Assembly (NCBI GenBank): GCA_010093485.1
Contig: MU001497.1
Location: 1,675,031-1,739,030, forward strand
Direction: 5' to 3'
DNA: 64,000 nucleotides
Source of the DNA: Karstenula rhodostoma CBS 690.94
Lineage: Eukaryota > Ascomycota > Dothideomycetes > Pleosporales > Didymosphaeriaceae
This document shows positions 22,955 through 33,480 of this stretch, one piece after another. Position numbers and translations under genes: made by a program. Position 1 is the first letter of the stretch. Each line of letters opens with the position of its first letter. A model generated the notes under the pieces. That model was not told the DNA's origin. It searched no databases and saw only the letters and a list, made by a program, of their open reading frames with translations.

Positions 22955-24886
22955 GATGAATAGGAAACTATGCGCAAGTACGCTTGAAATACTACGAAGG
23001 ATCTAGCGACTGTGAAGTGAACAGAGCTTAAATGAGGGAGAATAAAAGACTGTTTATCAGAATACCAAACAACACAGACGAGATGAGGCCGGACGGCATC
23101 TTCTATATTAAAGAAGGCAGGCGTCCGGCTGATGTTGCGGAGTCGGCTGTGCATGGGCGCCACATGCAGAAAAACAGCCCAAAACACCACCGAACGCCTA
23201 TTTTACTCGCGCGACAATCAGAAATGGCCGAGTTTGGACAAGGTAGAGCTTGCGCACTAGTAGTAAGATATGTGGTGGAATGGTCATGCTGACGATTGTC
23301 GTAAGCATCTTTGAGGCTGTAGCAGAACGTAGTCAGTTTGCTGCGTGGCTTTTAGTATTCTCCTGATAACATTTTGGTCATGCTCGTGCAAACGGGCGCT
23401 CGCTGGGTCTTGGCGTTCGTGTATCGGAAATTGGATCAAATCGCCCTATCGTGCGAAATGGTGTGCAGGATCGCAACATGAAAATCTGAAACGTTCAACG
23501 GCGCTCATTGGTCGACATGGTATAGGGAAGGGACCGGAAACTCCGGAGAATTGTTCAACCTAGACCGAGCGGAAAGTTTGAGCGAGTTGCGAAATGCGGA
23601 CTAGGGTGCTTAGTTGCGGTGAATCTAGACCAACTAGCACGTAGCCCTTGCTCCTCATTGCAAGCTGTATCTTCAGGTCGCGTGAGAGGTCTCGTAGACA
23701 TGAGGTCGTAAGGCCTTGGTGTCAGCGCCTAGGAGTTTTACGCGATAGTTATCTGCGAGCAGCATCTCAGGCTGACTGACGGCTGCCCCGAAACCTCTGA
23801 TAGCACCACATCAGGCCTTGGGTCCAACCTCGGAGGGGCCTCTTCATCAGCACACCGTCCTACATGATCAACTCAAGTTTGATCGTGCAACTCAGAAGTG
23901 ATTCGGTGGGCTGGCGTCGACCATCTAGCTCTTCTCAGTTTTGCAAACGGAATGGTCGAACTGCTCCTGCAGCCCTGGAGGCTTGTTTTGCAAGTGCGGT
24001 TAGGCAACGGTCGTGGAATATGATGTGATTTGACAAGAGATTGTCGGTCACGGTCGAAGTTGTGGCACATGCGGTCTCGGGAGATGCAGAAGTACATATA
24101 GTACAATAGCCGAATGAAGTCGTTCCTCATGATTTCACCCGAGGCAGACACCCATCTTAAGTTTGAGCTGGAAAGTTGTCGAGGCGTACTTCCTGCCACT
24201 TGACTGGATGCCATACATACACTGCAGCTCCTCTCCTCACCAAATGACACACACATGTCGGCCTAGGCCAGCGCCCATAAGCGGCACGCCATACGTGCAG
24301 TGTACAGCCGAGGCTGTGAGAATCGTCGATTTGATTCGACACGCGGGCTGAGTGCGCAGACGTAGCGTTGCTTGGTGGAGAAGAGGGAGGGGTACGGTGG
24401 CGTTTCTTCTCCACGGAGGCACGTCGTTGCGAGCTCGGAGCGAACATGAAGTGGGTAGAAGGGAGCGACAGACGGAAGAATGAGCGCATAAATGTGGATG
24501 GCGGAAGCATATCCACTGTATATGTTGATCTGTCTTGTTGTCACACGACACGTCGCGACTGCCCCTCGATGGCGCGCCGAACGTGCGGGACGTGGGTCTG
24601 ACGTCAGTCGCGGGGTATGGTCAGGTAGTGGCAGATGCATGGCGGGATGCAATTTCAGGGCCAATTTCCATTCCCAAGCGCGACATTAGCATATGAGATT
24701 TGCGTGATCGACCAATAGTGCAGCCTTGCGGCGTACGCTTGCATGCGCTTACCTGCGCCTGCTCGGCTGCTTCCAGACTCGTAGACTTGCCCAGGCGCGG
24801 GCCCTTCACCTGTGACTGCCGCGCAGCAACCACCATGACGTACCGATGACGGTCCGCTGTTTGCAGGCACGCCTGCCGTGTCACTA

Positions 24887-24891
24887 CCCCT
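24887..24891 (+). promoter_or_regulatory. STRE-like CCCCT stress element
   Basis: CCCCT lies eight bases upstream of the TATA box and 126 bp before the HSP12 start codon. CCCCT/AGGGG is the Msn2/4-type stress element known in HSP12 promoters of yeasts. The single copy makes this suggestive only. Confidence 0.45.
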
Positions 24892-24898
24892 CTGCCTG

Positions 24899-24906
24899 TA
24901 TATAAA
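24899..24906 (+). promoter_or_regulatory. TATA box of HSP12
   Basis: TATATAAA, 111 bp upstream of the ATG, a canonical TATA element for a strongly inducible stress gene. A leader rich in CA and CAA runs follows. Confidence 0.65.
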
Positions 24907-25016
24907 CACTCTTCCGCCGCTTCGAGGCTTGCTTTCCATCACACTCATCCGCTCTCATCAACTCACAACAACAAACACTTCCCCAAAACAACAAACCACC
25001 CCCACCAACAAACAAC

Positions 25017-25418
25017 ATGTCTGATCTCGGGTACGCATCACTTCTGCTACCTGCCGTCGGAGTCTGTCCCTAACATGCTGCAGTCGCAAGGGTCTCGGCG
25101 AGCAGGCCAAGGAGAAGGTCACCCCCGACTCCCAGAAGTCCACCCTCGACAAGGCCTCCGAGTCTGTCTCCGGTCTTGGAGATAAGGCTGCCTCCTCCGT
25201 CCAGCCCGGTACGCTCCACCCCACCATCGCATCCTGTAGCTCTCGCTAACAGACACGCAGAGGGCGACAAGTCCGTCACCCAGAAGGCCGGCGATGCCAC
25301 CCGCAGCGGCGGCGACAGCGCCCAGAACGAGGGCAAGGGCGTTCTCGCCAACGCTCAGGAGACCCTCGGCAACGCTGCCCAGTCCGTCCAGGACGCCGTC
25401 TCCGGCAACACCAAGTAG
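25017..25418 (+). CDS. HSP12: HSP12/HSP9 family stress protein
   Basis: Small, hydrophilic, intrinsically disordered stress protein that binds and stabilises membranes under heat, osmotic and starvation stress. A tiny first exon (MSDLG) is joined by an intron (about 25031-25082) to RKGLGEQAKEKVTPDSQKS, the family signature. A second intron (about 25210-25259) is followed by EGDKSVTQKAGDATRSG. The reading ends QDAVSGNTK; total about 98 aa, the normal size. Both introns have GT/AG ends and keep frame. The promoter has a TATA box and a CCCCT element, consistent with stress induction. In family members the helices form on lipid contact; the repeated Lys/Ala/Gly segments here fit that. Confidence 0.93.
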
Positions 25419-26011
25419 ACGCTTTCGCTTGATGCGGGTGCTCTGAGTCTTGGGCTTTCCTTTCGACAAAGACACGAACATTATGGCATGAGTTTGGGGC
25501 TTCCGCTTTCTCACCTGTGGTCGAATTTGTATCCGATACCCTATAGCCTAAGCTACGATGAATGATAATTCATGAACTCAACTTTCATTTCCAATATGCT
25601 GGTGATGTTGACGCTGTGCGCCTTGAACGTGAGTTGGCAGCATGCTGGATAGATTCGTCACATGTTGCCAAAAACAGGCTTACGCTCGCTCGTGATGGGT
25701 CCGAATTGGGTAACAGAGTCTCTCCATTCCTTAACTCTCGCGTTCCTACAGATTTGTGGTTACCTCACTTCATCGCGATCTCGATGCACTCTTTGTGTTT
25801 CGGCACACCATTGAGTTTACTGCGGTTTGCTCCAGCTTGCAAAAGCGCGCGAAGAGTCAACAGTCGATATCGATGCACACTGGGTGCTGGAATAAACGGC
25901 AGTTCTTGCCCGGGGTTCCTCACTTAAAAGGGCTCCCGTTTATTCCTGCACCCAATGTGGTGTCTGAAAGTGACAAGTGTTCATTCGATCCTGGGTATCA
26001 TAGTTCAGTAT
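25419..26011. other. Convergent 3' spacer with repeat copy
   Basis: Between HSP12 (+) and the WBP11-like gene (-). It holds the two 3' regions and one diverged copy of the dispersed repeat at 25790-25870. No coding frame is supported. Confidence 0.45.
25790..25870 (+). repeat. Dispersed repeat, copy C (diverged)
   Basis: Starts TCTTTGTGTTTCGGCAC like copy B at 32530, then GAGTTTACTGC and CTTGCAAAAGCGCGCGAAGAG, then a CAACAGTCGAT end matching the CAACAATCGAT of copy B. Compared with copies A and B it has a small internal deletion that breaks the shared reading frame. Confidence 0.6.
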
Positions 26012-26956
26012 TCAATAGTCTCCCTCGTCTTCCACCTCCTCAATCTCCACGTGTCGTAGCTTGTTCTCAGCTACCCTGCTTTCGCCCTCCAGATTCTGTA
26101 TCTCGCCTCTGTCTTCGGCTGCCATCATCTCGTATTCTGCCTCTTGCACTGCAGCTTCAGCAGCGTTCTCCGCAGCATCCTTGGCCTCTTGTGCTTGTAG
26201 GAACCGTTCCAACTCTGGGTCTGCCTCTGCTTCAGCTGGAGTCTCGGTATCAGCTTTAGCCCCAGTGGCCTTCTCTTCGCCTTCTCGCGTGGTGTTCATG
26301 TATCCCTCCTGCTGCAGCTTATCAAACTCCTCGGGCTCCAACAATCTCCCTTCTCCCTTGGCCAGCTTCAACTTCTGCGCCACAGCCGCAGGCATAAACC
26401 GCGACGTGACCTCCTTCTTGAAATCGCGCACCTGGGGCGCAGCTTCGTACACGAGCGTAGGCTTCTTCTCCTCTGCCTGCGCATCCCCCCCGTACCGCTT
26501 CGGTATCGGCGGCGGCGTATCCCTCGGCATCGGAATCCGCCTCACATCCGCATCCGTATCGCTGCTGTCCGCGTCCTCCCCGTTGCCCTTCCTCCCCGCA
26601 CCCCTCGACCTCTTCCCCAGCACGCCGCCCCTTCCCCCCCGTTCACCTCCATCATCCCTCCGCTCCCGCTCGGGCTTGAACTGCGGCGCTTTCTCCCCCA
26701 GCGCAGTGCGCGCTTTGTTCACGGCCGCGAGGTCCTTTTCGAGCTCATTGAGGCGCGTGCGCTCGTGCGGGCGGAGCGCGCCGGTCTGTTCGGCTTCTTT
26801 AAGGGCGTCGATGTCGCGCTGGATGCGGGTGGGGTTGCGGCGGGCGAGTTTCTCGGTGCGCTGGGTTTGGAGCTGGGCTTTTTGCTTTTTGACGGCTTTG
26901 GCTTTTTCGGCCTTTTTGGCGGCTTGGACGGGGTTGAAGTTTTTTTCTTTGGCCAT
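26012..26956 (-). CDS. WBP11: WBP11-like pre-mRNA splicing factor
   Basis: Nuclear protein of the WBP11/NpwBP type, associated with the spliceosome. Single exon of 314 aa. The start at 26956 (MAKEKNFNPVQAAKKAEKAK) is the conserved family N-terminus; an in-frame ATG 27 codons upstream adds only a low-complexity lead and is not used. Next come the RNEK-like segment TEKLARRNPTRIQRDIDALK and the helix GALRPHERTRLNELEKDL. A basic, Arg/Gly-rich middle contains a short proline motif, PRDTPPPIPKRYG, the kind bound by WW domains. The C-terminal part has VTSRFMPAAVAQKLKLAKGE and an acidic end, EIEEVEDEGDY. It is shorter than the human protein, as is usual in fungi. It is divergent from the gene at 27175 with 218 bp between start codons. 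Confidence 0.87.
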   Translation of the reverse strand: MAKEKNFNPVQAAKKAEKAKAVKKQKAQLQTQRTEKLARRNPTRIQRDIDALKEAEQTGALRPHERTRLNELEKDLAAVNKARTALGEKAPQFKPERERRDDGGERGGRGGVLGKRSRGAGRKGNGEDADSSDTDADVRRIPMPRDTPPPIPKRYGGDAQAEEKKPTLVYEAAPQVRDFKKEVTSRFMPAAVAQKLKLAKGEGRLLEPEEFDKLQQEGYMNTTREGEEKATGAKADTETPAEAEADPELERFLQAQEAKDAAENAAEAAVQEAEYEMMAAEDRGEIQNLEGESRVAENKLRHVEIEEVEDEGDY

Positions 26957-27174
26957 TGTGGTGGTTTGGCGTGTGTGGTTTGTGTGAGAGGGTGGTGAGG
27001 GTAGAGATGGTGGTGATGTCAAGGTTGGAAGCGCCAAGACCGGAGGGAAATAAAGTGGGTCTGCAACGTGACTTCGCGTCGTGGACGTTCGAGCGTGGTC
27101 ACGCGAACTCTAACTGGACTCTTCTGGTTGAACTCACTCTCACCCAACCTTGATGGGCAATTCTCGCGCCTAGA
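26957..27174. promoter_or_regulatory. Bidirectional promoter region
   Basis: Only 218 bp separate the start codons of the WBP11-like gene (-) and the unrecognised nuclear-type gene (+), so the two must share or overlap promoter elements. No specific factor site is claimed. Confidence 0.55.
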
Positions 27175-28278
27175 ATGTTCGTCCCCCGCGCTCTCCGGCT
27201 CAAGGGCGTCAAGGAGACCCAAAAGCGGAAGCCGAATCAACCAACGGGCTCGGACGTAACAGAAGCGTCAAATGAAGATGCACTCGTGCAGGCTATGCAG
27301 AATGCAAGCACCAATTCAGCTGCACCATCCCCTGCAGCTCAATCCGAGGAGCATCTGAATGAAACGAAAGCGTCTAAGAAGCCAAAGACGACCACGACGA
27401 CAACTAGCTCGGAGTATCTTGCTCAGTTGGTTGCGGGTATAGAGTTGATTTTCACGGATTATGCGCATCAAGATAAAGAGGGTGCGAAATGGCTTGAGGA
27501 GCGGTATAGGACGGTCGATGGGGAGGAGAAATTTATCCATCTCACAGCAATCCTCGAACACCCCAACATCTCAACCCTGAAGCCGCAAGCCACCCAACCA
27601 CTCCTTCGGCAGGCCCTCCAAGATATCCCCAGCTCAACTCTAGATATCTCGCCCTCAGGCTTCTACATCCGCCGCCGGCCCTCCACCTACCCTGCCCCCT
27701 TCGTCCCGCCGAACTCCTTCTCGGTCGTCGACGACGAAGGCCTCAGCTTCTGGGACCAACGTACCATCTACGTCGAACCGCACATCCGCCACCTATGCAA
27801 GACGCCCGCCAAAGTTGCGCACTGGCTCAAGGAACATGGACAGCTGAGAACGAAGTGGCTGCCTGTTCAGGCGGTGCACACGCTGTATAATAGCTGCGCG
27901 TTTGTGGTGCTTAGTGGAAGTGTCATGCATGAAGATCAGTGGGGGAAGTGGAGGGCAGCGGGGAAACCGGAGGATTGGAAGGTCATGACGAAGGTTGAGA
28001 ATTTGAGGCGGACGGAGGAGTATGAAAAGTTAGTGAGGGGGAGTAGGGTGGAGGCGGGGAAGCAGCGGCAGGGTAGTAGGGGCGAGGATGGGCAGGGTGA
28101 TGTACGGGATGCACTTAGTGCAGGTGCTGCAGGCGATGATGAGCAGGCAGCGAGCAAGAAGAAGAAGCGGAAGCGGGGCAAGAGCGCTGCAGGTGCGGCG
28201 CACGACGAGGCAGACACCGAGGCTGGAGAAGTTGCATCGAGTGGCGATGGAGAACGTAGCATTAAGCGGAGAGCCTAA
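27175..28278 (+). CDS. Conserved-looking protein of unknown function, basic C-terminus
   Basis: I do not recognise the family. Single exon, 367 aa, starting MFVPRALRLKGVKETQKRK, a basic lead suggesting nuclear or nucleolar targeting. Residues 35-75 are low-complexity and threonine-rich. A compact middle region (about residues 80-290) looks folded: SEYLAQLVAGIELIFTDYA, FIHLTAILEHPNISTLKP, SPSGFYIRRRPSTYPAPFVP, FWDQRTIYVEPHIRHLCKTP and VHTLYNSCAFVVLSGSVM. The tail is charged and carries a KKKKRKRGKS nuclear-localisation-like run. It is divergent from the splicing-factor gene and may be co-expressed with it. A role in RNA or ribosome biology is possible but is inference from composition and neighbour only. 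Confidence 0.8.
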   Translation: MFVPRALRLKGVKETQKRKPNQPTGSDVTEASNEDALVQAMQNASTNSAAPSPAAQSEEHLNETKASKKPKTTTTTTSSEYLAQLVAGIELIFTDYAHQDKEGAKWLEERYRTVDGEEKFIHLTAILEHPNISTLKPQATQPLLRQALQDIPSSTLDISPSGFYIRRRPSTYPAPFVPPNSFSVVDDEGLSFWDQRTIYVEPHIRHLCKTPAKVAHWLKEHGQLRTKWLPVQAVHTLYNSCAFVVLSGSVMHEDQWGKWRAAGKPEDWKVMTKVENLRRTEEYEKLVRGSRVEAGKQRQGSRGEDGQGDVRDALSAGAAGDDEQAASKKKKRKRGKSAAGAAHDEADTEAGEVASSGDGERSIKRRA

Positions 28279-28628
28279 GCCACGTTCGAATTCCACAGAC
28301 GGATGATACGCTCGAGGGATGCCTCGATACTAGCCGAACCAAATACGTTTTCGCGGTCAAATCACCTCAAAAATATACTTTCCGGTCAAGCGTGGGCCCA
28401 CTGCAACGAAGCAAATCACACAGCCTAGCGATCACCCATAGACTTGCCCTACGCAAAGTGTGCATCACGAGGCAGATACTGGGATGTACTGCAACCTTCA
28501 TTGGTCTCGCTATGTCCTCCAACCAACGGGCAGGGTTCAAGCTCAGCTCAGCCTCGTCGCAGCCACTTCCCCTCCCTTACAGCATATTCTTCATCACTCC
28601 ATCCTTTCCCTTCAACTTCGCCGACGCC
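28279..28628. other. Promoter region of the STAND-type gene
   Basis: A 350-bp spacer. An open frame extends upstream of the chosen start but begins without ATG in good context and has no domain, so it is treated as leader. Confidence 0.45.
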
Positions 28629-31600
28629 ATGGCGGATCCGTTGTCCGTCGGCGGAAGCGCGGTAGGCGTGGTATCCCTCGGCCTCGTTGTATGCAAAGAA
28701 CTGCACTCCTTTATCAGCGACGTGAGAACTGCGGCGGATAAGGCTGAAGACATACGCGCCAACCTTGAGAGCTTGGAGAACCATCTCGAACGACTTGAAA
28801 CTGAGCTCGGCAAACTCGATCCCACTACTTCTACTGCCGCAGCAAGTGCTGACGTGGTGGTTTGTGTGAACGCGCTCAACAGGATCAAACAGAAGCTTGC
28901 AAGTACTGCGAGTGGTAGCGGATCTATAATCCGCCAGCGCCTGAGGTCCATCAAGTTCCACCTGTCCTATCCGTTCAAGACAGACGATCTTGATTACCTG
29001 CGATCTCTGTTGAAGAACATCCGAGATGATTTGCATTTGGCGCTACAGACTGTGAACCTGTAAGTAACCTAGAATCAAACCCGACTTGACTGACACCGAG
29101 CAGAGAACAAAATCGGATGAACACCGAGACGCTTCGAAACCACATCTCACACGAAACAAGACTGGTGCAGCGTACTGTCGTGGGCCAACAACGCATACTT
29201 GAGAGTACCATCGACTCGCAATTTTCCCAGCAGACATATCATATCCAGGGTGGCTTCCAGGATGTTGGATCGGAGACGTCGCTGATACGCACAGAGATCT
29301 CGCAACTCCGATCAACGATTGAGCCCGTAGCAAGTCGCATCTTTGATTTATCGCGGCTAGAAGCAAGCTTGAGCAGATTGGTAACACCGAAGCTCTTGCC
29401 ACGTATTTGCAGCGACGACTAACCTTTATCAGCAATCTCGAATTGATCACCTTGACCCGGTCAATATAGCACAGCGCGCTAGTCATAGCGACTTTTCAGG
29501 AGCTCAGAGACTCAATCGCACTCTGAAAAGCTATGAACATACTGTATCCCAAGCTCGAAGAAAAGTACTGTCATGTGGATGTAGGACACGAACCTCGAGC
29601 GTCGAGGTTACGTTGTGGTCAGCTGTCCTATCCAGTACCGTGACCAACTCGCATGCTTCCGGGTGCCCTTACAGCGCGTTCGGCAATGCACTCACAGACA
29701 TAGATCTGAGGATATCTCTATGCTCGACTCTTCTACGCCGGAAATTTACTTTGGCCATGGGAGTTTCTCGCAGCTTGATGAAGGGAATCGCTATACGAGC
29801 AGGGCTCAGGGCAATCACCATCGTGGGTGAAAACTCCGAGGCATTCTCTCTGATCACTGAATATACCTATTGGGAGAACAGTGAGTTGTACCAACCTGGC
29901 TCTTGGGACATTGTTGCCGCAAAACTTCACAAACTCTTCGGGACCCGTCGAGCATCCCCACATGATCGTTTGAGGGACGGAAGGACGATTCTACATGTAT
30001 GCTATGATTCTTCGTGCCTATAGTGGTGCTAATAACTCCCTCAGCATCTTTGCCATCGCCAAAAGAGTGTCGGGACCGATGTTGAAAGTCCAACTCAACT
30101 ACAGACAGTAGTGGACAACCTTCGATGCCTTGCTAGTTATCTTTTAGAGCACATGGAGGGTACCGCACATGTGACGGATAACTCAGGAAAGTAAGTGCTA
30201 CGATTTCATATCTCTGGGTTGCGGCCAATCGAATGGGCGCGACAATGCACGTTAACGGAAACTCACGTACACTACACTGTGTGTAACGTATGATAGATCA
30301 AGATGTGATGTTCCTTGGTTACCAAGTTGGCATTCCAAGTCCCTCCGCAACGTAACAAAAAAGTTGTTTGATTACTCACAAAACCTAGGACATGTCTAGA
30401 GTTGTGCACGGTCGATCGGCAATGGTCACCGTTTATTACACAGCTTCTGGAACACGATGTATCGATTTCTGCAAGGTATTTTGACGACTTTGTCGTATAC
30501 GGATCAAAGGGGCTACGGCAACACAGCTTCTATGGGTACGAGCACTTGATCGAGATATCGGATACATACATTGCCATCATCTTCAAGGATGCCTCACGAT
30601 TCTCGGAACTATTGTCAAACGGACAAGCATTGCAAGATCAGGAATTAGAGATATTAAACCTGTATGAGATGGCTGTCGCAATGTCATGGACAGAAGGATT
30701 TGGATTGTTGATAAAAAATCGGGTGAGGTTAAGAAGGACTGAAAGCGGACTGTTCAAGTCGGTGGTCAGATATTGTGACATTGACCTGTTACGTTTCTGG
30801 CTCAATATCCGACCTTCTCTGGACCCATCCGACCTTAAAATCCTCGGAGCTTTGGAACTTGCTCTCGACTATACCATTGAGACTGAAGATTCCGAAAAGA
30901 TTGATGCAGTCATTGACGCTCTTGCCAGACAACGGCGCGATTTAGAAGCCCTTGCCGTCAAACACTTGTGCGAAGCGGACTACTCTCCAGACCATGATAG
31001 ACTCCTCGATCTCAATGCCTGGACGATTTGCGATATTCTCGAAGACCAAGGCGTTGAGGTGCCTCCAGCACTTATACCTTCTAGGACCTCCATATATTAT
31101 TTTGAGAACTTTCCACGTCGAAATCTTAATACTGGCGTTCTAGATGCTTTGTACAAAGCTGGCTTCAAGGACCTCTCTAAAAATGACCAATTGGACGCCA
31201 GTACCACTTTTCTAACGCCGCTAATATGGAACATCGCCGGAGGCTTATTATTACCATCATCTTGGAATAATATCCCGATCCCGCTGAGTTGGTTCCTGGC
31301 GAAAGGTTTGGACCTCGATGAACTTTGGCCAAACTCTCACACCAAAGGCAGTCATCTTTTGGCGTGGCTGGTAGGACGGTCTGTCTACCGGGAGGAGCTT
31401 GCGCGAATAAGGCCGGGAATACATAGCTCTCCCAACTTCTATGCTTGGATCTCAATTCCAACCACTTCAACGCAAGTAGTTGCTGGGGTAGTAATGGAGC
31501 AAGAAGAGGCTCAGCGCGTCTTGAATCAAGAGGTTGACGAAGCTAATCTGCGATCTTGTATCATAGACGCTTTAGCCGACGAGACATCTGATCTGTGCGA

Positions 31601-32267
31601 ATGTCATTGTAGCCCGTCCGGCTGCATACCTATGAGTCTGCTTTTTAGGTCTCTCAAGGATGACGGGTGGTACTATTCATCACTTCAGAGCTTAGGTATT
31701 CACCCCACCACGAGATTTTGCTCAATGCCGTTATTTGCTGATGATCTTACAGACATTGCCGTCCAGGCTGTAGCGAAACGCATCTTGCCCTTTGTACTTA
31801 CGAGTTCCAACAATCGGCACAAATTCACAATCGCCATTCGGATTATCATATTTTGGAAACTGGAGATCAGACATACTTGTTGCGATCTTGATAGGTTCTC
31901 TCATCGGTTGACGTTCAAACCGGAGTCTATCGGCACATGCAAGCCTGAACCATTGTACTCGCCCAAAGACACCAAACGAATCCACAACGAAGACCGTCAC
32001 CTCATCGACGTGCTCGAAAAGCTAGTACCGGAACTGGACCAGGCATACGATGACCTGGGCCTGCCATTCGATGACTTTGTCTATTCGCACATGCTTCCCA
32101 GAATCGACGAGGAGCTCGAGAAACTGGCGAAAGACGACGAGCAGTTTGCAGAGGGACGCAGGGCTCTAGGTGTTATCATGGAGTCGTTGCCGGGTCATGT
32201 ATCGGATGAAGAGGTTGAGAGTGGTAGCGAGGGTGGCGAGGATCAAGAGAGCAGTGATGAGGATTAG
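28629..32267 (+). CDS. Fungal STAND-type N-terminal domain protein with ankyrin-like C-terminus
   Basis: Resembles fungal NLR-like or Fungal_N proteins linked to self/non-self recognition; no direct function known. The start at 28629 (MADPLSVGGSAVGVVSLGL) is the typical N-terminus of these proteins, followed by a helical bundle (ADKAEDIRANLESLENHLER) to about residue 145. After an intron (about 29061-29102) comes a coiled-coil segment. Another intron at about 29381-29430 leads in frame to a Cys-rich middle (CGCRTRT, SGCPYSAF) and GENSEAFSLI, HDRLRDGRTILH. Two more introns (from 29998 and from about 30191 to 30388) join to a large last exon of about 620 codons with weak ankyrin-like helical repeats and an acidic tail (DEEVESGSEGGEDQESSDED). 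No P-loop of the form GxxxxGK(S/T) is visible, so a NACHT/NB-ARC ATPase seems absent. About 1,040 aa. Confidence 0.72.
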
Positions 32268-32529
32268 TTGGATTGAGGGGTGGGATTTTAAGAATGCATT
32301 TCGGGTGCTAGTAATTTTCAACTTCACAAATTGATAATCACGTTTTCCCCCTCTATTAGACAATATCCGCTACAGTTCTGTGATCATGCCGGCGCACAGT
32401 GGACACGCCTAGCCGCTTTTGTGGTCCCTTCGTGCATTGGCAAAGCACAACGCGCCTTTTTGTCCCCCCTACTTAATTGAGTCACCCTACCTCATAGTGA
32501 ATCTCTACAATATATAGAGCTGTTTGAGA

Positions 32530-32613
32530 TCTTTGTGTTTTGGCACTCTACCGAGTTCCTGTACTGCGTTTTGCCGCGACTTGCAAAAGTGCGCGAAGAG
32601 CCAACAATCGATT
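32530..32613 (+). repeat. Dispersed repeat, copy B
   Basis: Best-preserved plus-strand copy. It begins TCTTTGTGTTTTGGCACTC, shared with copy C, then GAGTTCCTGTACTGCG and TTTTGCCGCGACTTG, shared with copy A, then GTGCGCGAAGAG and CAACAATCGATT. One frame reads EFLYCVLPRLAKVREEPTID. It lies 260 bp past the stop of the STAND-type gene. Confidence 0.75.
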
Positions 32614-33328
32614 CATCTGGAATGGAATACCGTTTTCAATGTACAGTAAGATGCTTTCCGCGAACCCTGAAAATTTCAGCCTACAAGCATCATCAACTCC
32701 CTCATGCAGCGACTCGTACCAACACTAGATCTTCGCTGATTCATTTACTCCGGCTGGTATATCATTTCCAAAGTTAAATCCTTGGAGACGACTTACAACC
32801 ACTGCAAGTCTGACCATACTAGTAGCAAAGTCACCAATCCAATCGTTCACACCTCCTTTTCCAAGCACACCCTCTCCCTCCTTTCTCCCTTCACAGACAT
32901 ACGCCACAGCACCGCCACAATCCACAATCCACACTCGACGCCACACTCAAAATTACTCTCTCTCCCACCCAACCACACTATCCCCAACCAGCACCACCAC
33001 CGAAACCACTCTTCACTGCACAACGCCTCACTCCTAACTCCTCTACCACGTATTCGCGCATTGCATTTCCTCAGCCCATCAGCCGAATCTACACCGCCTA
33101 ACTACACTTCACCTCGCTCCAGCTTTACCTCATCCACGTGCGATCCCACCTCGGACGCCCCCTCTATTTATAGCTTAGCTCGTCCTACCGCACGTGCCCC
33201 TCCAAAGCGTCTGAACATGGTCTGAACACCAAGTGGAGAACCTACGAAACGAGAACGAGCGCGAGAACGAAAACGAGGGGCGCAGGCGTTCCAGAACACC
33301 GCCGTGTCACAATTTGGTTTGGTGTCGC

Positions 33329-33480
33329 GGGTGCGGTGCGGTGCGGTGCGAAACGAAGCCGGAGACGCAATCGCGATCGAATCGAATCGAATCGAATCGA
33401 TAGCGAAGGGTTGGGGTTGGTGCGCTAGGACGGGCGGGACGAAACGGAATGGAAACGGAAACGGAAACGGAAATGGAGAC
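33329..33480. repeat. Cluster of three short tandem repeats
   Basis: Within 150 bp there are about four GGTGC units (33329-33350), about five CGAAT units (33377-33400) and about four GGAAAC units (33450-33475). All are noncoding. Such neighbouring but different arrays usually mark slippage-prone spacer DNA. Confidence 0.8.

Larger units (their letters stand above)
22955..25016. other. Intergenic, no gene seen
   Basis: About 2.1 kb separating the divergent GH76 and HSP12 genes. The outer ends carry the two promoters. The middle has only short unrelated frames with many stops and no recognisable transposon or RNA gene. Confidence 0.45.

Noticed and set aside
26061..26987. 308-codon open frame on the plus strand opposite the WBP11-like gene
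   Set aside because: It mirrors the codon bias of the real gene, is Ser/Ala/Phe-rich, has no domain and lacks its own promoter space.
32782..33225. 147-codon Ser/Thr/Pro/His-rich plus-strand frame
   Set aside because: Compositional only, with no motif, in a region of simple repeats.
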